Assembly: GCA_022571825.1 (NCBI GenBank)
Contig: JACZXC010000048.1
Location: forward strand, 1 to 11,503
Source of the DNA: Myxococcales bacterium
Lineage (GTDB): Bacteria > Myxococcota_A > UBA9160 > SMWR01
DNA: 11,503 bases
Reading direction: 5' to 3'
A program made the position numbers and the translations under genes. Positions 6,904-11,503 of the stretch are shown one piece after another. Below the pieces are notes generated by a model. It saw nothing but the letters and a program-made list of their open reading frames with translations. It was not told the origin of the DNA and ran no database searches. How positions within the stretch are numbered: the first letter of the stretch is position 1; the number at the start of each line of letters is the position of its first letter.

Positions 6904-7659
6904 ATGAGCGACTCGAGCTTCCGCCGCCGACGGGCGATGAGTGCGCTTCTGGCGGTGCTCTTCACCTGGAGTCTTCTGGCGAGCTTCGCCCTCCTCGGGC
7001 CGCTTCTCGGAACTTCCCAGACTGTCTTCGTTTCGTTCCTGGCGGTCACGGCCTGGCTACTGGCGACGCGGTCGTGCTGCGGCGACCAGCGGCGAGCGCA
7101 GTCGAGCCCTCTGCTTCTGATGGGGCTGTTCACGGGGTTCGCCAGCTACCCGGCCTGGATCGTGACGATCGGCGCGCTGGGCCTGGCGCTGGGTCTCGAG
7201 CCCGTGGGCGCCGCCGCGCCCGGATCGGGTGGGCTCCTCTTCTGGATGGCGTGCGTTCTTCTCGCTCCGGTCTTCGAGGAGGTGCTGTACCGAGAACGTT
7301 TATTGACGGCCCTGGGGCGAACCTTCGGATCGTGCCTCGCGATCCCGGTCACCAGCGCTCTCTTCGCGATTTCGCATCTCGAGCCCTGGCGCGTGCTGGG
7401 AACGGCGCTGGTGGGTCTGATGCTGGGGACGGCGATGCGCGCCTCGAGCTCCCTCGCACTCTGCATCGGGCTTCACATGGGGCTCAATCTGGCCGGCCTG
7501 ACCTGCGGCGTTCCTCCGGTCCGACTCGCTCTGGGTCCCTCCTATGCCGCGGTCATGGGTCTAGTCGGGGTGGTCGCGGCGATCGTCCTCGCGCGCTGGA
7601 CGCGATCCCCTTCGGCCCTCGAAGCCGGCGTGGATCGGGCCGGGGCCGTCGCGGCATGA
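6904..7659 (+). CDS. CPBP-family intramembrane glutamic endopeptidase
   Basis: This 251-residue, strongly hydrophobic, multi-spanning inner-membrane protein carries all three active-site motifs of the CPBP (Abi/CAAX-protease-like) family. They are E125-E126-x3-R130 in F-E-E-V-L-Y-R, F154-x3-H158 in F-A-I-S-H, and H191-x3-N195 in H-M-G-L-N. These residues act as a glutamate/histidine peptidase site in the membrane (Rce1-type). The start was set at ATG 6904 because GAAGGTG (6889-6895) is 8 nt upstream. ATG 6898, two codons earlier, is the alternative but is only 2 nt from that site. The TGA stop overlaps the next ATG (ATGA). As the first gene behind the sigma-54-type promoter and two genes before a PEP-CTERM protein, it may process exported C-terminal signals. 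Some CPBP proteases (myxosortases) are known sorting enzymes. Immunity or prenyl-protein processing are alternatives. Confidence 0.9.
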   Translation: MSDSSFRRRRAMSALLAVLFTWSLLASFALLGPLLGTSQTVFVSFLAVTAWLLATRSCCGDQRRAQSSPLLLMGLFTGFASYPAWIVTIGALGLALGLEPVGAAAPGSGGLLFWMACVLLAPVFEEVLYRERLLTALGRTFGSCLAIPVTSALFAISHLEPWRVLGTALVGLMLGTAMRASSSLALCIGLHMGLNLAGLTCGVPPVRLALGPSYAAVMGLVGVVAAIVLARWTRSPSALEAGVDRAGAVAA

Positions 7660-7733
7660 GAATGCAAATACGACTCGTCGCCTCGCTGATGCTCGTCCTC
7701 GGCGTTGCGATCGTCCCGGCACGAAGGGGGTGA
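7656..7733 (+). CDS. Small hydrophobic ORF (25 aa), coupled on both sides
   Basis: The ATG overlaps the CPBP stop (ATGA) and the TGA overlaps the next GTG (GTGA). The peptide has a basic start (M-R-M-Q-I-R), a hydrophobic stretch of about 15 residues rich in Leu and Val, and ends P-A-R-R-G. It could be a single-span micropeptide, a translational-coupling leader, or a degenerate copy of the following signal peptide: the two share a CTCGTC..GCCTCGC stretch. AGA, ATA and AGG codons, unlike the neighbours, argue for weak or no coding selection. No family is recognised. Confidence 0.4.
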   Translation: MRMQIRLVASLMLVLGVAIVPARRG

Positions 7734-8545
7734 GGCTCGTCTGCCTCGCGCTGCTCGCCGCCTGGCTGGGCACTGCCAGTGCGGCCCGTGCCGCCGCGGT
7801 GGCGTGGGCAGGCACCCTGAGCCTGGGGGACCTTGGCCTGAGCTCGTCTCCGTTGGAATTCTCGGGCACGGCCGTCGCCACCGTGAACGGCTCCGGCGGT
7901 GGCATTCACCTGAGCGCGCTGCGCCTGGCCGGGGGCATCACCGGCAGTGCCACGTTTCCCTTGACCGACCCCGAGAACGCGACACTCCTCAGCCTCCGCG
8001 TCGAGGTGACACTCGGCACGGGCACCCTCACCCCGTTCGCGCCCCCCGCGCCTCCAGCTCAGGCGCAACTCACGCAAGCAACGCTTCCGATCCGGGGACG
8101 GATGCGGTTCTGCGTCCTCTTCCCAGGGTGCGTCGCCAGCGTCCCCCTCAGCTTCACGGCGCACCAGGGCCAGAGCGGGGTGGGCATCGGCGGGCTCGTC
8201 ACGGTCGACGGCTTCGCCAAAGGGGGGGGGCTGGCGATTTCCCTTCGAGGCGCCCCCTGGACGATCCGCACGGCGAGCGTCTCCGTCACGACCAGCGGGG
8301 GTGACACCGTCACGTTGACGTCGGCCGGGTGGATTCACGGCCCGTACAGCCTCACCTCGTCGACGGTGCTGGCGGGAGGGGCGCTTTCCCTCGTCACCCC
8401 GATGCAGATCACCGCAGGCGCGCAGCAATCCGGGACCTTCGCCCGACTGACCCTGCGCTTCGTCCCCGAGCCGGGGCGGCTTCTGCTCCTAGCCGCAGGA
8501 CTCGGGGGCCTGCTCGCGACCGGACGCAGCCGAACGCGGCCTTGA
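7730..8545 (+). CDS. PEP-CTERM sorting domain protein (secreted, beta-rich)
   Basis: This 271-residue exported protein starts with a signal peptide (M-R-L-V-C then a Leu/Ala core) likely cleaved after an A-R-A site near residue 21. The body is rich in Gly, Thr, Ser and Val, as in extracellular beta-structure proteins. It has a C-x5-C pair in the F-C-V-L-F-P-G-C-V segment that may form a disulfide. The last 28 residues form a tripartite PEP-CTERM signal: V-P-E-P (P246-E247-P248), a hydrophobic Leu/Ala/Gly helix, and a basic end (G-R-S-R-T-R-P). Exosortase (EpsH family) recognises such tails, cleaves them and releases the protein to the surface or extracellular matrix. The GTG start overlaps the upstream stop, so translation is probably coupled. 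A G9 tract (8222-8230) lies in the middle of the gene. The function beyond sorting is unknown. Confidence 0.87.
   Translation: MRLVCLALLAAWLGTASAARAAAVAWAGTLSLGDLGLSSSPLEFSGTAVATVNGSGGGIHLSALRLAGGITGSATFPLTDPENATLLSLRVEVTLGTGTLTPFAPPAPPAQAQLTQATLPIRGRMRFCVLFPGCVASVPLSFTAHQGQSGVGIGGLVTVDGFAKGGGLAISLRGAPWTIRTASVSVTTSGGDTVTLTSAGWIHGPYSLTSSTVLAGGALSLVTPMQITAGAQQSGTFARLTLRFVPEPGRLLLLAAGLGGLLATGRSRTRP
8222..8230. repeat. G9 homopolymer inside the PEP-CTERM gene
   Basis: Nine consecutive G bases encode Gly-Gly-Gly after Lys. A change of one base would shift the frame and remove the C-terminal sorting signal. Such tracts can slip during replication, and they also invite sequencing errors. The frame is intact as read. 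Confidence 0.8.
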
Positions 8546-8552
8546 TCGTTCC

Positions 8553-8562
8553 GGAAGGAGGA
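8553..8562 (+). promoter_or_regulatory. Strong ribosome binding site for the RHS gene
   Basis: GGAAGGAGGA lies in the 21-bp gap after the PEP-CTERM stop, with AAGGAGG ending 5 nt before ATG 8567. It is the best Shine-Dalgarno match in the window and fixes the start of the long RHS frame. Confidence 0.85.
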
Positions 8563-8566
8563 CCCC

Positions 8567-11503
8567 ATGCACGCACTCACGCATTCGCTCCCGGGTCGAA
8601 CTCTTGCCCTCGCCTTGGCGGTCTGGATTGCCGGGCTCGGCTGCCGACCTGGCGTCACGCTCGCGCCCTCGAGCGGCGCTCCGGAATACCAGCGCGCCGG
8701 CATGATTCCCGTGCCCGGGGGCATCGTGAACGCCGCCGGGGGAAACCTGATGATCGAACGGCTCGATATGTCCATCGACACGATCCTCGGCACCCAGGAG
8801 ATCCGAGCCGTCTACAACGCGGAATCAGGCCGCTGGCTCTGGAACTTCCAGGTGAGCTACGACGGAACGACCTACGTCGATCCGACGGGCGCTGTGCACG
8901 ACGTGAGTCCGATCGCAGAGGGTGCGGCCATCCCCGGTACGGTCTACCTCAAGGCCGACGCCGATACCATCGAGACCAAAGGTGGCATGGCGTTTCACTT
9001 CGACGGGAAAGGCCAGCTGAGTTTCGTGGCCTGGAAGACCGCCGACTATCCCCGACTCCAGTACACCCGAACGTCGGCCACGCTGGAGATCTCCCAGTGC
9101 CCGGCGCAACCGGCCTGCTTGCCCTTCTACACGATCGCACTCAACCCAGACGGCCACCCGCTCTCGGTAACCGACGCCCGCACCGGGCGGGTCGCCGACT
9201 TCCAATACGACGGCCTGAACCGACTCGTCGTCGCGCGCGACGCCCTGGCCGTCGATGAGGGCTGGCCGGGCTTCCAGTACGAGTACAGCCTGGGCGGGAC
9301 GCTTCTCATGGCGATCACGAACTCCGAGGGCGAGCGGATCGAGTACGTGTACCAGGGGAATCGCCGAATCCGGGACGTCATGCAGATCGGCGAGGGAAAT
9401 CCCACTCACCACTTTCGCTACACGGCGAAGGATTCCACGGGCCTCTACACGACGATCCACACCAACTCGCTGGCGGCCAAGACCCGATACCGCATCGACG
9501 GGGAGCGTCGTCTTTACCAGGTGGAGCGGGACGATACGGGCGAGGTGACGCGCCTTACCTGGGTCGGGCGGCGCCCGGCGAGCATGACGCTTCCGAACGG
9601 CGCCACGACCACCCTCACCTACGTGGACGACGATCTCGCGAGCGCCGTGCAGCCCTCCGGAAACGTCGTCACCTTCACGTACGAGCCTGGGGGCCTCAAC
9701 TTCGACGATGTCGACAAGCCCGCGATCTCGCGAATCGCAGACAGCATCGGCCTGGTTCAGCAGCGGACCTATGATGCCCAGGGTCGGGTCGAGACGATCT
9801 CGAACGGCGAAGGGGACGCCTTCACCTCGACCTACACCGAGGTCACGCTCGCGTCGCTCACGAATCCACAAGGGGCTCTCGTCACCTTTCCACTCTATGG
9901 CATCCACGGTCACTGGACCGACATGCAGGGTGATGTGAGCGACCGGCGGTCTTTCGATCCCGTGGGAAATGTGCGGGTCCCAAGCGTAGAGCGCCAGCTG
10001 GGGGGAGTTCTCACCCGGGGCTACGACGCCGCAAGGAACCTTGCTTCCTTGGAGGTGGCAGCGACCTCGCAGGGCTCGGTCACATCGCAGGGCTCGGTCT
10101 CGATAGCGCGGCGGAGCGATGGCCAGCTGACCTCGATCACGCGGCCGGGGGTAGCCGACCACGACTTCGCATACGATGCCCTCGGACGGCTCGTCACGCG
10201 CCGCGAGCGCGTGGACGGTGTCTGGCAGGCGACAATCTTCGCGTACGACGCCGCGGGTCATCTGACCTCGCGGAGCCTACCGAACGGCATGCGGGAGGAG
10301 TTTGACTATGACGGCTACGGACGGAGAACGCGTCATCGGGCGCTCCGCGACGGCATCCTCGAGGGCGAGGCAATCTTCACCTATCGGGACGGACAGCTCG
10401 TAGCCTTCAGCGACTCGATCCGGAATACCATCGAGCTGTACGGGTACGACCCGGCCGGCCGCCTCGAGACGATCCTCTTTGGCTTCGGGGAGGCGGGAAC
10501 CTTCGAGTACGATCTACGCTCGCGACTCGCAGCGGAGGTGCTCTCCTTGCCCGGTCAAGGAGCCGTTCGCCGGATCGACTATGCCTACGATCTGGCCGAT
10601 CGGAGGACGCGGCTGAGCACCGACGGCGCGGAGCTCCTCGCCGAGTGGACCTACGAGAATGGCGAGGTGAATACCGCGCGGTACGGCAATGGCCTGACGC
10701 GCTCTTTTTTCTACGATCCCGCCACGGGCAGCCTGGTAGCCTCGTCGACGACCAATGCCCTCGCTCAGATGGTAGAAGACACCACGGTAGCCCACACCGC
10801 TGAACTCGATCCACCTCGCCAGCAGATCACGGTCCAGATGTTCACGTCTCTTGCTTCGACCGAGGAGCAGTACTGGCTGGGCCTCGGGGGAAGCCTCGCC
10901 ACTCCCGATCAGTACGTCGGCAAGCGGATCTTCGCCTGGAGTGACGGCAACGGCGCCTCGAAATCGTACGACTACGACGAGCTCAGCAACCTCCGGAGTA
11001 ATGCCGAAGGCGACGCCTTCGGCTACAACGCAGAGGGGAATCGCCTGCTCTCGGCGACGCTCGCCAACGAAGGGATTTCGCTGACCTACAGCTACGACGA
11101 AGCCGGCTTCGCGACCGCGCGCAACGGCGTCCCCCTCACGTGGACCGCGACCGGACGCTTGGCGTCGTTTGGGCCGACCGCGATCGACTGGGACATGCGC
11201 GGATTCCCCATCTCGTGGACCGTCGGGGGCGTCACGCGGGATTTCGTCTTCTTCGGGGGGCGGGTCGATAGTGATCCCCAGACCGGCGCGCTCGGGTCTG
11301 TCGACCTGGGCGTCGTCTCGATCCCGTTCGGATCGAGCGAACGCACCTATCGTCATTTCGACTTCCGGGGCAATGTGAGCTTCGTCTCGGACGAGAGCGG
11401 CGACATCATCACGCACTACCGTTACTCGGCGTATGGACTCGACGCGGTATTCGGCTCGGGCTCGGATTCGGTGCGCTTCGTGGCACGCCAGGAGATCGGA
11501 GAC
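8567..11503 (+). CDS. RHS/YD-repeat protein with export signal (3' end outside window)
   Basis: The frame from ATG 8567 runs without a stop to the right edge (979 codons visible). The N-terminus is a signal-peptide-like hydrophobic stretch ending G-L-G-C (Cys26). This resembles a lipobox but has Gly rather than Leu at -3, so lipidation is uncertain. From about residue 212 onward it carries many YD repeats of the Y-D-x2-G-R-L type: F-Q-Y-D-G-L-N-R-L, F-A-Y-D-A-L-G-R-L, G-Y-D-P-A-G-R-L and others. These build the hollow beta shell of RHS/YD-repeat proteins. From Y928, Y-R-H-F-D-F-R-G-N-V and the following R-Y-S-A-Y-G segment match the start of the RHS core-associated domain, and the window ends at R-F-V-A-R-Q-E. 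The variable C-terminal part, where a toxin would lie if present, is beyond the edge. Family roles include contact-dependent toxins, insecticidal complexes and surface or wall-associated proteins. Confidence 0.92.
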   Translation, partial: MHALTHSLPGRTLALALAVWIAGLGCRPGVTLAPSSGAPEYQRAGMIPVPGGIVNAAGGNLMIERLDMSIDTILGTQEIRAVYNAESGRWLWNFQVSYDGTTYVDPTGAVHDVSPIAEGAAIPGTVYLKADADTIETKGGMAFHFDGKGQLSFVAWKTADYPRLQYTRTSATLEISQCPAQPACLPFYTIALNPDGHPLSVTDARTGRVADFQYDGLNRLVVARDALAVDEGWPGFQYEYSLGGTLLMAITNSEGERIEYVYQGNRRIRDVMQIGEGNPTHHFRYTAKDSTGLYTTIHTNSLAAKTRYRIDGERRLYQVERDDTGEVTRLTWVGRRPASMTLPNGATTTLTYVDDDLASAVQPSGNVVTFTYEPGGLNFDDVDKPAISRIADSIGLVQQRTYDAQGRVETISNGEGDAFTSTYTEVTLASLTNPQGALVTFPLYGIHGHWTDMQGDVSDRRSFDPVGNVRVPSVERQLGGVLTRGYDAARNLASLEVAATSQGSVTSQGSVSIARRSDGQLTSITRPGVADHDFAYDALGRLVTRRERVDGVWQATIFAYDAAGHLTSRSLPNGMREEFDYDGYGRRTRHRALRDGILEGEAIFTYRDGQLVAFSDSIRNTIELYGYDPAGRLETILFGFGEAGTFEYDLRSRLAAEVLSLPGQGAVRRIDYAYDLADRRTRLSTDGAELLAEWTYENGEVNTARYGNGLTRSFFYDPATGSLVASSTTNALAQMVEDTTVAHTAELDPPRQQITVQMFTSLASTEEQYWLGLGGSLATPDQYVGKRIFAWSDGNGASKSYDYDELSNLRSNAEGDAFGYNAEGNRLLSATLANEGISLTYSYDEAGFATARNGVPLTWTATGRLASFGPTAIDWDMRGFPISWTVGGVTRDFVFFGGRVDSDPQTGALGSVDLGVVSIPFGSSERTYRHFDFRGNVSFVSDESGDIITHYRYSAYGLDAVFGSGSDSVRFVARQEIGD
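10064..10099. repeat. 18-bp tandem duplication in the RHS gene
   Basis: Two adjacent 18-bp units (10064-10081 and 10082-10099), each ending TCGCAGGGCTCGGTC, differ at one base. They encode T-S-Q-G-S-V twice. The unit keeps the frame and looks like a recent replication-slippage duplication between two YD repeats. Confidence 0.85.

Noticed and set aside
10064..10099. CRISPR-like or larger satellite repeat array
   Set aside because: Only two adjacent units with no spacers, inside a coding frame.
8825..10261. Minus-strand open frame of about 478 codons opposite the RHS gene (and another at 10514-11416)
   Set aside because: The plus strand encodes regular YD repeats with a strong ribosome site and an uninterrupted frame; the minus-strand translations show no family features.

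Overview
This is a GC-rich window (roughly two thirds G+C by eye) from a Gram-negative bacterium. The evidence for that is a PEP-CTERM-type protein with a signal peptide, a promoter of the sigma-54 (-24/-12) type and dense short-gap gene packing. The gene mix resembles deltaproteobacterial/Myxococcota-like environmental genomes. That placement is an inference from style, not from a marker gene.

Left part (1-6576), housekeeping and metabolism. The 3' part of a glutathione S-transferase-family gene (+) converges on a two-gene minus-strand unit: a pterin-4a-carbinolamine dehydratase followed 27 bp later by a classical short-chain dehydrogenase. Divergent from that unit is an endonuclease III gene (nth, +), whose iron-sulfur cysteine loop is incomplete. 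It overlaps tail-to-tail with a minus-strand, membrane-anchored protein of the sulfatase/alkaline-phosphatase superfamily that has Thr at the nucleophile position. Upstream of that gene on the same strand is a large Ski2-like DExH helicase with a C-terminal region like DUF3516.

Middle (6577-6903), a 327-bp divergent control region. It carries a long inverted repeat, a smaller inverted repeat, and a near-consensus sigma-54 promoter ending just before the first gene of the right-hand operon.

Right part (6904-11503), an apparent surface/secretion operon (+). It encodes a CPBP-family intramembrane glutamic protease, a 25-codon hydrophobic small ORF overlapping it by ATGA, a secreted PEP-CTERM protein overlapping that by GTGA, and, after a strong ribosome binding site, a very long RHS/YD-repeat protein. 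The last gene stays open for 979 codons and leaves the window just as the RHS core motif begins. The combination of a sigma-54 promoter, a CPBP protease, a PEP-CTERM substrate and an RHS shell is the most interesting part of the window. A CPBP protease acting as a dedicated processing enzyme for the exported neighbours is possible but not shown by sequence alone.
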